Part shown: piece after piece, positions 34,204 through 47,111 of the stretch
Layout of the letters: every line of letters starts with the position of its first letter
Position numbering within the stretch: position 1 is the first letter of the stretch
From: Pseudocitrobacter vendiensis
GTDB taxonomy: Bacteria; Pseudomonadota; Gammaproteobacteria; Enterobacterales; Enterobacteriaceae
Reading direction: 5' to 3'
DNA length: 64,000 bases
NCBI RefSeq assembly: GCF_943590815.1
Contig: NZ_CALSBS010000003.1
Location: 1 to 64,000, forward strand
The notes under the pieces: generated by a model
Told to the model about the DNA's origin: nothing
The model's database searches: none
What the model saw: the letters and a program-made list of their open reading frames with translations, nothing else
Position numbers and translations under genes: made by a program

Positions 34204-34250
34204 TTAATTCAGGGCCTTTTTATTCAGTTGGCTTTGGCCAGGGAGTCGTT

Positions 34251-34982
34251 ATGTCCAGAAAAAGTTGTCTAATCAGGCTCTTTAACGCAATAATATCTCA
34301 TAACTTATTAGTTTTAATTCTACTAAGCGCCTTATTAGTCCGCCCGGCATTAACCTATGCTGGTGTTGTTATTGGCGGTACACGAGTCGTTTATGTGAGC
34401 ATTGATGCAGATAAATCTATTTCTGTATTGAGTAAAGAAGTAAAAATTCCTTATCTCATCCAGGCGTGGGTGGACCCGTTTAATAAAGATGATAAAACTA
34501 AAGCGCCATTTATTGTAATTCCTCCGGTATCACGGTTAGAACCCGCGCAAGAAAAAATATTACGTATTGTCCATACTAAAGGATTGTCATTGCCAAAGGA
34601 TCGTGAGTCTGTCTTCTGGCTAAATATCAAAAATATTCCGCCCTCTGCGAGCAACAAAGAAGCGAACTCGCTGGAAATCGCCGTTAAAACGCGAATTAAG
34701 CTGTTCTGGAGACCGGCATCTATCCACATGATTCCCGAAGATGCCGCACCAAAGGTGAAGTGGCATCGGGAAGGCCGAAATCTTATTGCTGAGAACCCTA
34801 ACCCTATTCATATCAGCGTGATGGATGTCATTGTTGATGGCCATGATGTACCTCTCAACATGATCCGTCCTTTCGAGACGCTCACGTTACCGTTGCCTGC
34901 TAATTCTTCGGGAAGCCAAATGACCTGGCGATTTATTAATGATTACGGCGCGATAAGCGAACCATTAAAGCAAGCGTTGTAA
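34251..34982 (+). CDS. Fimbrial periplasmic chaperone (PapD/LpfB family)
   Basis: 243 residues. A rather long signal peptide (about residues 1-37, ending LTYA) leads into two immunoglobulin-like domains. The chaperone signature is clear: GGTRVVYVSIDADKSISV with the subunit-anchoring Arg, the VPP-like segment FIVIPPVSRLEPAQEKILRIV, and FWLNIKNIPP with the conserved Lys. It donates a strand to pilins in the periplasm and delivers them to the usher. The start ATG has an AGGGAG site 6 bp upstream. The next gene begins 24 bp after its stop. Confidence 0.92.
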   Translation: MSRKSCLIRLFNAIISHNLLVLILLSALLVRPALTYAGVVIGGTRVVYVSIDADKSISVLSKEVKIPYLIQAWVDPFNKDDKTKAPFIVIPPVSRLEPAQEKILRIVHTKGLSLPKDRESVFWLNIKNIPPSASNKEANSLEIAVKTRIKLFWRPASIHMIPEDAAPKVKWHREGRNLIAENPNPIHISVMDVIVDGHDVPLNMIRPFETLTLPLPANSSGSQMTWRFINDYGAISEPLKQAL

Positions 34983-35006
34983 GTATTGCATAAGGATAGG
35001 CGAATT

Positions 35007-37526
35007 ATGGTTACGACCAGAATAGCGGTTGGCCTGACGGCAGGGACGTGTCTTGTTTTCTCGCAAAGCCTGATGGCCGAGGTCAGCGTATTTAATCCGG
35101 CACTGCTGGAAATTGACCATCAATCCGGAGTCGATATTCGCCAGTTTAACAAAGCGAATCACATACCTCCCGGCGTCTACAGTGTTGATATTATTATCAA
35201 TGGCAAAATGTTCGAGCGTCAGGATGTGACTTTTGTTCAGGATAACCCTGATGCCGATCTGCACGCTTGCTTTGTCGCGGTTAAGAAAACGCTGACTTCC
35301 TTTGGCGTAAAAGTTGACGCGCTGAAAGCGCTCAATAAGGTGGATGACAAGGCCTGTATTGACCCTGCACCACGCATTGAAGGCTCAACCTGGCAACTGG
35401 ACAGTGATAAGCTGCAACTGAATATCACCATTCCCCAGATCTATATGGATGCGATGGCTTACGATTACATAAGCCCCACGCGTTGGGATGAGGGAATTAA
35501 CGCACTGACTATCAACTACGATTTTTCCGGTTCACATACCCTGCGCTCGGATTACAGCTCTCAGGAGACCGATACCAGTTATCTCAACCTGCGTAACGGA
35601 CTCAATATTGGGCCGTGGCGACTACGCAATTACAGCACCTTAAACACCACCGATGGTCGTGTGGAATACAACTCTATCAGTACCTGGATACAACGTGATA
35701 TTGCTGCGTTAAGAAGCCAGATTATGATCGGCGATACGTGGACGGCGAGCGATATTTTCGACAGCACGCAAATCCGTGGTGCACGACTATATACTGATAA
35801 AGATATGTTACCCGCCAGCCAGAATGGCTTCGCGCCAGTGGTTCGTGGGATTGCAAAATCCAACGCCACCGTCATCATTCGGCAAAACGGCTACGTAATT
35901 TATCAGTCAGCCGTTCCACAAGGCGCCTTTGAAATCACCGACTTGAATACTGCCAGCTCAGGCGGCGACCTGGATGTAACTATCAAGGAAGAAGATGGTA
36001 GTGAACAACGATTCATCCAGCCTTATGCGTCGCTGGCTATCCTCAAACGTGAAGGTCAGACCGATGTAGATGTTAGCGTGGGGGAACTGCGCGATGAAGA
36101 TGGTTTTACTCCTGACGTGCTTCAGGCACAGATCCTTCATGGCTTGCCCCACGGTTTTACCTTGTATGGCGGCGTACAGGCTGCTGAAATGTATGGTTCT
36201 GTTGCTTTAGGGGTAGGTAAAGATCTCGGTTCTCTGGGAGCCATCTCCTTAGATGTAACACATGCCAGAGCGAAATTTGCTGATGATACGGAAACGGGTC
36301 AATCATATCGTTTTCTGTATTCAAAACGTTTTGACGATACAGACACCAGCTTACGCCTGGTTGGTTATCGTTATTCCACCGAAGGCTATTATACCCTTAA
36401 TGAATGGGCCTCCCGGCAAAATAGTCCGGAAGATTTCTGGCAAACCGGAAACCGTCGCAGCCGTGTGGAAGGAACGTTAACGCAATCGCTGGGCAGAGAT
36501 TATGGCAACTTATACCTGACATTAAGCCGCCAGCAATATTGGCACACAGATGATGTCGAACGATTAATCCAATTTGGTTACAGCAGTAGCTGGAAGCGCC
36601 TCTCGTGGAATGTCTCGTGGAGTTATTCCAATACGGCCCGGCAAGGGACGAGTAATAGTTATGCCAGTGATAACACCAGCGAACAAATCTACATGCTCTC
36701 TTTATCAGTTCCATTATCGGGCTGGTGGGGAAATAGTTATGCCACCTATTCGGTTTCGCAAAATGATGATTCTGGTAGCTCGCATCAACTTGGCCTAAGT
36801 GGTACGGCTCTGGAGAAAAATAATCTCTCCTGGAATCTCATGCAGTCCTATAACAGCCGCGATGATCAAGTAGGCGGTAATATGTCGCTGACCTATGACG
36901 GTATCTACGGCACGTTAAACGGCAGTTATAACTACAGCCAAAATTCTCAGCGACTCAATTATGGTATCCGGGGTGGCATTCTGGCGCACAGTGAAGGGGT
37001 AACGTTTAGCCAGGAACTGGGTGAAACCATCGCTCTTATTAAAGCACCGGGAGCCGCAGGTCTGGAAATTGATAATATGCGCGGGGCGGCAACAGACTGG
37101 CGTGGTTACACGGTTAAGACACAGCTAAATCCTTATGATGAAAACCGGGTAGCGATCAGCGACAACTATTTCTCTAAGTCGAATGTTGAACTCGATAATA
37201 CCGTCGTTACGATGGTTCCCACTCGCGGCGCGGTGGTTAAAGCGGAATTTGTGACGCATGTGGGTTACCGCGTTCTTTTCAGAGTGGTAAATGCAAATGG
37301 TAAACCGGCACCTTTTGGCGCCATTGCCTCCGTTCAAAATGTAAGTACCGCCGATTCAGGAATAGTTGGTGATTATGGTGAGCTTTATCTCTCGGGTCTG
37401 CCAGATAAAGGGCAGGTCACTTTGTCCTGGGGAGAAGATGCCGTCACGAAATGTACCTTTGGCTACTCACTTTCAGTACCAGAAAATGAGAATGGTTTAA
37501 TTGAACAGAGTGTCACCTGTAAATAA
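35007..37526 (+). CDS. Outer-membrane fimbrial usher (FimD/PapC/LpfC family)
   Basis: 839 residues from ATG 35007, preceded by AAGGA. An in-frame TTG 21 bp upstream lacks a ribosome binding site. Signal peptide about residues 1-24 (SLMA-EVSVF), N-terminal periplasmic domain (FNPALLEIDHQSGVDIRQFNKANHIPPGVYSVDIIING), 24-strand barrel with plug, and C-terminal domains ending with a Cys pair (VTKCTFGYSL ... EQSVTCK). It is complete and similar in size to LpfC. It recruits chaperone-pilin complexes and threads the fibre across the outer membrane. It is 9 bp before the adhesin gene. Confidence 0.94.
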   Translation: MVTTRIAVGLTAGTCLVFSQSLMAEVSVFNPALLEIDHQSGVDIRQFNKANHIPPGVYSVDIIINGKMFERQDVTFVQDNPDADLHACFVAVKKTLTSFGVKVDALKALNKVDDKACIDPAPRIEGSTWQLDSDKLQLNITIPQIYMDAMAYDYISPTRWDEGINALTINYDFSGSHTLRSDYSSQETDTSYLNLRNGLNIGPWRLRNYSTLNTTDGRVEYNSISTWIQRDIAALRSQIMIGDTWTASDIFDSTQIRGARLYTDKDMLPASQNGFAPVVRGIAKSNATVIIRQNGYVIYQSAVPQGAFEITDLNTASSGGDLDVTIKEEDGSEQRFIQPYASLAILKREGQTDVDVSVGELRDEDGFTPDVLQAQILHGLPHGFTLYGGVQAAEMYGSVALGVGKDLGSLGAISLDVTHARAKFADDTETGQSYRFLYSKRFDDTDTSLRLVGYRYSTEGYYTLNEWASRQNSPEDFWQTGNRRSRVEGTLTQSLGRDYGNLYLTLSRQQYWHTDDVERLIQFGYSSSWKRLSWNVSWSYSNTARQGTSNSYASDNTSEQIYMLSLSVPLSGWWGNSYATYSVSQNDDSGSSHQLGLSGTALEKNNLSWNLMQSYNSRDDQVGGNMSLTYDGIYGTLNGSYNYSQNSQRLNYGIRGGILAHSEGVTFSQELGETIALIKAPGAAGLEIDNMRGAATDWRGYTVKTQLNPYDENRVAISDNYFSKSNVELDNTVVTMVPTRGAVVKAEFVTHVGYRVLFRVVNANGKPAPFGAIASVQNVSTADSGIVGDYGELYLSGLPDKGQVTLSWGEDAVTKCTFGYSLSVPENENGLIEQSVTCK

Positions 37527-37535
37527 AGGTTTTTT

Positions 37536-38609
37536 ATGAAAAATAATATTCTGGTGTGGTTTTTTTCTATTGTTGCCATTTTTTACACGAGTACGACGCT
37601 TGCGGCTCCTAAAGGTATCTGTACTCCGGATAATGGCGTTTTTCATAGCGTGCTTGATTTTCCTGGATATGTTATTACGGCAGCTCAAAATAAAGCGGGG
37701 GGCACATTTAATACGACAGTAACTAATGGTGGGTCTTATCCGGCACACTGTCATTGTGATACTGGAACAGTCGGTGAATTTCCCTATATTTACTACACAG
37801 CAAGAATAAATGAATCTTTAAGTTATGCAGGCGTTCATTCTAATTTAAATTACTATAATCTTAATTCTCATCTTGATGTAGGTATGGCAATCGATCTTTT
37901 GGGAGTCGGATTTGTTAATGCACCATTCGAGTATCATGCTAACAATCCCTCTGGAACAACAGTATATAAGTGTAGTAGAGTCGATCCATTAAGTATTTCC
38001 AGTGGCGCTAAGGCTCAGGTTTATTTTTATATCAAAAAGCCATTTGCAGGAAAGTTAATTATTCCCGAGACGCTTATCGCAAAGTTGTATGGAACTATCA
38101 GTCGTGATACACCGGTTGATTATTCTAAACCGATGGCTGATGTTTATATTCGTGGAGACATTACTGCACCACAAAGTTGTGAAATTAATAGTTTGCAGCC
38201 TATTAATTTTGATTTTAGTACTATTCCAGCCTCAGATTTTTCATCTGTTGTCGGGAGTGCTGTGTCAGCGCATAAAATCACCAAAACTGTCACCATTAAG
38301 TGTGAGTATTTAGGAATACTGAATACGGATGATATCACTACCTCTTTTTACGCTACTGAATCCAGTAGCGATAATTCAATGGTTGTAACATCAAACCCAA
38401 ATGTAGGGGTAAAAATCTACGATAAAAATAACAGGGAAATCAACGTCAACGGTGGAGAACTGTCAACTGATATGGGAGCAACAAGCGTTTATGGCGAGAA
38501 AGCTGGAAGCGTGACGTTTTCTGCTGCGCCTGCAAGCCTCACGGGTGCTCGACCCGCGCCAGGAACATTTACTGCTACGGCAACAATTACCATCGAAATT
38601 GTTCGCTAA
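37536..38609 (+). CDS. Fimbrial tip adhesin (LpfD/FimH-like, two-domain)
   Basis: 357 residues, signal peptide 1-23 (TTLA-APKGIC). The N-terminal receptor-binding domain (about 24-205) has several Cys (GICTPDNG, AHCHCDTG, VYKCSRVD). The C-terminal pilin domain starts near 210 with QSCEINSLQPINFDF and a second Cys in TIKCEYLG, ending in the TITIEIVR strand. Size and layout are those of a tip adhesin rather than a minor pilin. Strongly AT-rich codon use compared with neighbours suggests acquisition. Its receptor cannot be read from the sequence. It is the last gene of the operon; there is no LpfE-like minor pilin. Confidence 0.82.
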   Translation: MKNNILVWFFSIVAIFYTSTTLAAPKGICTPDNGVFHSVLDFPGYVITAAQNKAGGTFNTTVTNGGSYPAHCHCDTGTVGEFPYIYYTARINESLSYAGVHSNLNYYNLNSHLDVGMAIDLLGVGFVNAPFEYHANNPSGTTVYKCSRVDPLSISSGAKAQVYFYIKKPFAGKLIIPETLIAKLYGTISRDTPVDYSKPMADVYIRGDITAPQSCEINSLQPINFDFSTIPASDFSSVVGSAVSAHKITKTVTIKCEYLGILNTDDITTSFYATESSSDNSMVVTSNPNVGVKIYDKNNREINVNGGELSTDMGATSVYGEKAGSVTFSAAPASLTGARPAPGTFTATATITIEIVR

Positions 38610-38616
38610 TCAAACT

Positions 38617-38643
38617 GACAGCGGTGCTCCACGCACCGTTGTC
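38617..38643 (+). terminator. Hairpin after the fimbrial operon
   Basis: GACAGCGGTG pairs with CACCGTTGTC (10 bp, one G-U) around a 7-nt loop, 7 bp after the adhesin stop. Only a weak AT tract follows, so termination may be partial. Confidence 0.5.
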
Positions 38644-38748
38644 ATCTTATGCCTCATCTTCACCTAATCTCATATGACATGACAAAAAGATGACAGTGTT
38701 TTTCTTTTTGATGGTGTGTAAATCAAGGAGTTACTGATAAAAATTTTC

Positions 38749-38804
38749 TTGTCATAAAACTGTCATATTCCATACATATAACTGTCACCTGTTTGTCCTA
38801 TTTT
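38749..38804 (+). promoter_or_regulatory. PhoB-dependent promoter of pstS with two Pho boxes
   Basis: Tandem Pho boxes in the E. coli arrangement: TGTCATAAAACTGTCATA at 38750-38767 and ATACATATAACTGTCACC at 38772-38789, followed by a -10 TATTTT at 38799-38804. Phospho-PhoB binds the TGTCA repeats and replaces the -35 contact under phosphate limitation. pstS starts about 50 bp downstream. Confidence 0.92.
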
Positions 38805-38836
38805 GCTCATCGTAGCCACTAAACAATGCTTTATGA

Positions 38837-39895
<1,059 letters not shown>

Positions 39896-39911
39896 CAGGA
39901 TATTTTGACGA

Positions 39912-39985
39912 AAATGGCGGGTAGCGCTGCGCTTGCCCGCCCTACGGTTCACACTGTAGGCCCGATAAGCGTTTGCGCCATCGGG
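39912..39985. repeat. REP/BIME-type element between pstS and pstC
   Basis: GGCGGGTAGCGCTGCGCTTGCCCGCC stem followed by an inverted unit (TAGGCCCGATAAGCG...CGCCATCGGGC). It probably stabilises the abundant pstS message against 3' decay and lowers pstC expression, as at other binding-protein operons. Confidence 0.75.
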
Positions 39986-40019
39986 CAACTTCGTAAAACG
40001 CGTTTAACGGAAAGAGTGA

Positions 40020-41872
<1,853 letters not shown>

Positions 41873-41878
41873 CACTTT

Positions 41879-42738
<860 letters not shown>

Positions 42739-42751
42739 TTTGGAGTTAACC

Positions 42752-43477
42752 ATGGACAACCTCAATCTTAATAAACACATTTCCGGCCAGTTCAATGCTG
42801 AGCTGGAAAGCATCCGCACCCAGGTGATGACCATGGGCGGCATGGTCGAACAGCAGCTCTCCGACGCCATTACCGCGATGCACAACCAGGACAGCGAACT
42901 GGCCAAACGCGTGGTGGAAGGTGACAAACAGGTCAACATGATGGAAGTCGCCATCGATGAAGCCTGTGTGCGCATTATCGCCAAACGCCAGCCGACGGCG
43001 AGCGACCTGCGTCTGGTGATGGCTATTATCAAAACCATCGCCGAGCTGGAACGTATTGGTGATGTTGCCGATAAAATCTGCCGCACCGCGCTGGAGAAGT
43101 TTTCTTCTCAGCACCAGCCGCTGCTGGTGAGCCTGGAATCGCTGGGCCGCCACACGGTGCAGATGCTGCATGACGTGCTGGACGCGTTTGCGCGTATGGA
43201 TCTCGACGAAGCGGTGCGTATCTACCGCGAAGATAAGAAAGTCGACCAGGAATATGAAGGCATCGTGCGTCAGCTGATGACGTATATGATGGAAGATCCG
43301 CGAACTATCCCGAGCGTGTTAACGGCGCTGTTCTGCGCGCGCTCTATCGAGCGTATTGGTGACCGCTGCCAGAATATCTGCGAATACATCTTCTACTTCG
43401 TGAAGGGGCAGGATTTCCGTCACGTGGGCGGCGATGAGCTTGATAAACTGCTGGCGGGGAAAGATCCGAAAGAGTAA
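42752..43477 (+). CDS. phoU: Phosphate signalling protein PhoU
   Basis: 241 residues from ATG 42752 ([19 protein letters not shown]), as in E. coli; the frame is open further upstream, but that part overlaps pstB. Two three-helix PhoU repeats, each with a metal-binding E/DxxxD-type motif ([12 protein letters not shown] and [13 protein letters not shown]). It restrains PhoR signalling and Pst transport when phosphate is plentiful. Last gene of the operon, followed by a terminator. Confidence 0.97.
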   Translation: MDNLNLNKHISGQFNAELESIRTQVMTMGGMVEQQLSDAITAMHNQDSELAKRVVEGDKQVNMMEVAIDEACVRIIAKRQPTASDLRLVMAIIKTIAELERIGDVADKICRTALEKFSSQHQPLLVSLESLGRHTVQMLHDVLDAFARMDLDEAVRIYREDKKVDQEYEGIVRQLMTYMMEDPRTIPSVLTALFCARSIERIGDRCQNICEYIFYFVKGQDFRHVGGDELDKLLAGKDPKE

Positions 43478-43503
43478 CGCTGAGCGTGCGTTGCATTTGA
43501 CAC

Positions 43504-43538
43504 TTTGCCCGATAATACACCTCTATCGGGCAAAAACG
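43504..43538 (+). terminator. Terminator after phoU
   Basis: TTTGCCCGATA / TATCGGGCAAA perfect 11-bp stem with a 9-nt loop, 26 bp after the phoU stop. It is A-rich upstream and lacks a long T-run on the plus strand, so it may work with convergent cbrC transcription. On the minus strand TTTGCCCGATA... is preceded by TTT and could end cbrC. Confidence 0.6.
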
Positions 43539-43545
43539 CTTTCAC

Positions 43546-44160
<615 letters not shown>

Positions 44161-44193
44161 TTAGAAGATAAAGCATCCCGCTTAACTTTAAGA

Positions 44194-44274
44194 GTCTGTT
44201 TTCAGACATTGGCCCTGGCAAACTCCCTTCGCTTAAACAATTTTCACCAAATTATGTAGAGCAGCGAAGGGAGT
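44194..44274. repeat. Inverted repeats in the cbrC-yieH gap
   Basis: A perfect 12-bp inverted repeat, ACTCCCTTCGCT (44222-44233) and AGCGAAGGGAGT (44263-44274), with a 29-nt spacer. A smaller hairpin GTCTG-TTTT-CAGAC lies beside it at 44194-44207. The larger one starts 9 bp after the yieH stop on the minus strand and might end yieH transcription, although no T-run follows. It stands where cbrB is found in E. coli. Confidence 0.6.
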
Positions 44275-44282
44275 ATGACGTG

Positions 44283-44945
44283 TTATGCTATATCCCACCC
44301 GCAGGCCTTCCAGAGTGCCGGTAGCTGTGCCAAATCGGTAAACGTCGTCACTTTCGGATGGTTAATCGGCTTGTTATGCGGGTCGGCGCAGAAGTAGAAC
44401 ACCTCCATTCCCGCATCTATTCCCGACTGCGCGCCCGCAGAAGAGTCATCCACCAGGATGCAGTTCTCAACGTTGACGTTCATCGCCTTTGCCGCGTGGA
44501 ACATCAGCGCCGGGTCCGGCTTCCAGCGCTGAATATCGTAGCCGCTGAACAGTTTTTCCGGGAAATGGTGCAACATCTGAAGTTTGCCCAGTGAGTGCTG
44601 CATTTTGCTGACCGGGCCGTTAGAGACCACGCACATCGGCACTTTCATGGCATTCAGCAGCGTATCTGCCCCGGCGATAATTTCAAGTTCCGAGTCGAAC
44701 AGGCGTGCGACCTCAGCGCGATAAACCGGTTCCAGATCTGCGCGGGCGAGATTCACCCCGTGCTCTGCGTTAATGATGTCGATGATCTCGTAGAGTTTCA
44801 CGCCTTTGAAGCGTTTAAAGATCTCTTCCAGATCAAGCGTAATGCCAAATTCTTTGAACATATGGACATACGCGCGAGAACAAATCACTTCGCTGTCGAC
44901 CAGCGTGCCGTCACAGTCGAAAAATACTGCTTCAATCCCGGACAT
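44283..44945 (-). CDS. yieH: 6-phosphogluconate phosphatase YieH (HAD family)
   Basis: 220 residues; the HAD nucleophile motif FDCDGTLVDSE (about residues 9-19), a helical cap, motif II VVSNGPVSK and motif IV LVDDSSAGAQSGIDAGMEV are intact. E. coli YieH dephosphorylates 6-phosphogluconate and some purines in vitro. It is divergent from adeP with 165 bp between starts. Confidence 0.92.
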   Translation of the reverse strand: MSGIEAVFFDCDGTLVDSEVICSRAYVHMFKEFGITLDLEEIFKRFKGVKLYEIIDIINAEHGVNLARADLEPVYRAEVARLFDSELEIIAGADTLLNAMKVPMCVVSNGPVSKMQHSLGKLQMLHHFPEKLFSGYDIQRWKPDPALMFHAAKAMNVNVENCILVDDSSAGAQSGIDAGMEVFYFCADPHNKPINHPKVTTFTDLAQLPALWKACGWDIA

Positions 44946-45110
44946 ATCATTCCCTTAATAACAAGTTTAACGTTTTCGTACTGCTGAATTGAGAGACGCA
45001 ATCGTTGCCGTATAAGCAAAACAGATGAAAAAAAGTATCTCGCAACCGCGCCTATTGTCGCATTTTGGTATAGGATAGCGACGAATTTTCCTTCCTTTCT
45101 GCGGAAATAG

Positions 45111-46451
45111 ATGATGAGCCAACAACAAACTACCCAGACCTCCGGTCAGGGTATGCTGGAACGCGTGTTCAAACTGCGCGAACACGGCACAACGGCACGT
45201 ACTGAAGTGATTGCCGGTTTCACCACTTTCCTGACGATGGTCTACATCGTTTTTGTAAACCCACAAATTCTTGGCGTGGCGGGCATGGACACCAGCGCGG
45301 TGTTTGTCACCACCTGCCTGATTGCTGCGCTGGGCAGTATCCTGATGGGCGTTTTCGCGAACCTGCCGGTGGCACTGGCCCCCGCGATGGGTCTGAACGC
45401 TTTCTTTGCCTTTGTGGTGGTTCAGGCAATGGGCCTGCCGTGGCAAGTTGGCATGGGCGCAATCTTCTGGGGCGCAATCGGCCTGCTGTTGCTGACTATC
45501 TTCCGCGTGCGTTACTGGATGATTGCCAATATCCCGGTTAGTCTGCGCGTGGGCATCACCAGCGGTATTGGCCTGTTCATCGGTATGATGGGCCTGAAAA
45601 ACGCGGGTGTCATCGTGGCGAACTCCGAAACGCTGGTGGCGATTGGTAACCTGACGTCTCACAGCGTTCTGCTGGGCGTGCTGGGCTTCTTCATTATCGC
45701 CATTCTGGCCTCGCGTAACATTCATGCTGCCGTACTGGTCTCCATCGTGGTTACCACGCTGCTGGGCTGGATGCTGGGCGACGTGCATTACAACGGTATC
45801 GTTTCTGCGCCACCTAGCGTCATGACGGTTGTCGGTCATGTTGACCTGGCGGGGTCGTTTAACCTGGGCCTGGCGGGCGTGATTTTCTCCTTCATGCTGG
45901 TGAACCTGTTCGACTCCTCCGGTACGCTGATTGGCGTGACCGATAAAGCGGGTCTGACCGACGAAAAGGGCAAATTCCCGCGCATGAAACAAGCGCTGTA
46001 TGTGGATAGCGTCTCGTCCGTCGCCGGTTCCTTTATTGGTACCTCGTCCGTTACCGCGTACATCGAATCCTCTTCCGGTGTTTCCGTCGGTGGCCGTACC
46101 GGCCTGACAGCGGTCGTTGTAGGTCTGTTATTCCTGCTGGTTATCTTCCTGTCTCCGCTGGCCGGAATGGTTCCAGGCTATGCGGCTGCGGGTGCGTTGA
46201 TTTACGTTGGTGTGCTGATGACCTCAAGCCTCGCGCGCGTGAAATGGGAAGACCTGACCGAATCCGTTCCGGCGTTCATTACCGCCGTGATGATGCCGTT
46301 TAGCTTCTCGATCACTGAAGGTATTGCGCTGGGTTTCATCTCTTACTGCGTGATGAAAATCGGTACCGGTCGTTTCCGCGACCTCAGCCCGTGCGTGATT
46401 ATCGTTGCGCTGCTGTTTGTACTGAAGATCGTATTTATCGACGGGCATTAA
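45111..46451 (+). CDS. adeP: High-affinity adenine permease AdeP (PurP, AzgA family)
   Basis: 446 residues from ATG 45111; a second ATG follows directly, which would give 445 residues as in E. coli YieG. About 12 to 14 hydrophobic spans with the family stretches GLNAFFAFVVVQAMG and GTSSVTAYIESSSGVSVGGRTGLTAVV. It is a proton symporter for adenine in the NCS2/AzgA group. A GGAAATAG ribosome binding site precedes it. The convergent gene chrR ends 55 bp away, across a palindromic repeat. Confidence 0.95.
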   Translation: MMSQQQTTQTSGQGMLERVFKLREHGTTARTEVIAGFTTFLTMVYIVFVNPQILGVAGMDTSAVFVTTCLIAALGSILMGVFANLPVALAPAMGLNAFFAFVVVQAMGLPWQVGMGAIFWGAIGLLLLTIFRVRYWMIANIPVSLRVGITSGIGLFIGMMGLKNAGVIVANSETLVAIGNLTSHSVLLGVLGFFIIAILASRNIHAAVLVSIVVTTLLGWMLGDVHYNGIVSAPPSVMTVVGHVDLAGSFNLGLAGVIFSFMLVNLFDSSGTLIGVTDKAGLTDEKGKFPRMKQALYVDSVSSVAGSFIGTSSVTAYIESSSGVSVGGRTGLTAVVVGLLFLLVIFLSPLAGMVPGYAAAGALIYVGVLMTSSLARVKWEDLTESVPAFITAVMMPFSFSITEGIALGFISYCVMKIGTGRFRDLSPCVIIVALLFVLKIVFIDGH

Positions 46452-46455
46452 TGCC

Positions 46456-46500
46456 TTCACCGTAACCCTCTCCCTGTGGGAGAGGGCCGGGGTGAGGGGA
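46456..46500. repeat. Dispersed palindromic repeat, CCCTCTCCC/GGGAGAGGG
   Basis: A perfect 9-bp stem CCCTCTCCC-TGT-GGGAGAGGG (46466-46486), flanked by an outer TCACC / GGTGA pair and CCGGGGTGAGGG. This type of repeat is common in intergenic gaps of many Gram-negative genomes. Here it sits between convergent adeP and chrR and may act as a weak bidirectional terminator. Confidence 0.7.
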
Positions 46501-46506
46501 AATTTT

Positions 46507-47073
46507 TTACGCCTTAACCCGCGAAATATACTCGCCAAACGCGGTCAACTGACCGGTCAAATGATCCAGCGTGCCCTGCTCAATTACTTCACCCAACTGC
46601 GGGTCGACCTTGTTCTGAATCACGCCACCCATAAATTCAGGCTTGTTCATCACCATCGCATCCAGGAAGACCAGAATCTGACGCAGATGATATTGACAGC
46701 GTGCGCCGCCAATCGCGCCCATAGAGCTGGTCTGAATCAGCACCGGCTTACCGGCCAGCGGCTGTTCCGGCAGGCGTGACAGCCAGTCGATGGCGTTTTT
46801 CAGGCCACCCGGCACCGAGTAGTTATATTCCGGCGTCACAATCACCACGCCATCTGCCTGACGAATCTGCTCCGCCAGCGCTAATACGCTTTGCGGAAAA
46901 CCGTCTTCCTGCTGAACGTCGGCGTCATACAGCGGGATATCGCCAATCGACGGCAGCGGAGAAACGTCCATTCCCGCCGGCGCAATTTTCGGCAGGGTGC
47001 GCGCAACCATACCGTTAAATGAACCTTTGCGCAGGCTTCCCAGTAACGTAACAACTTTCAACGCTTCGGACAT
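46507..47073 (-). CDS. chrR: NAD(P)H:quinone/chromate reductase ChrR (YieF)
   Basis: 188 residues, same length as E. coli YieF. NADPH-dependent FMN reductase fold: FMN phosphate loop GSLRKGSFN (about residues 12-20) and TPEYNYSVPGGLKNAIDWLSR (about residues 81-101). It reduces quinones by two electrons and also chromate, as a dimer or tetramer in the cytosol, limiting oxidative stress. Confidence 0.94.
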   Translation of the reverse strand: MSEALKVVTLLGSLRKGSFNGMVARTLPKIAPAGMDVSPLPSIGDIPLYDADVQQEDGFPQSVLALAEQIRQADGVVIVTPEYNYSVPGGLKNAIDWLSRLPEQPLAGKPVLIQTSSMGAIGGARCQYHLRQILVFLDAMVMNKPEFMGGVIQNKVDPQLGEVIEQGTLDHLTGQLTAFGEYISRVKA

Positions 47074-47111
47074 GATTACTCCTGTTTATCTACTGGCCAA
47101 CGACGGCCAGG

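Noticed and set aside
44967-45992. 341-codon open frame antisense to adeP
   Set aside because: Composition is extreme in His, Gln, Asn and Arg, typical of the reverse reading of a hydrophobic transporter gene.
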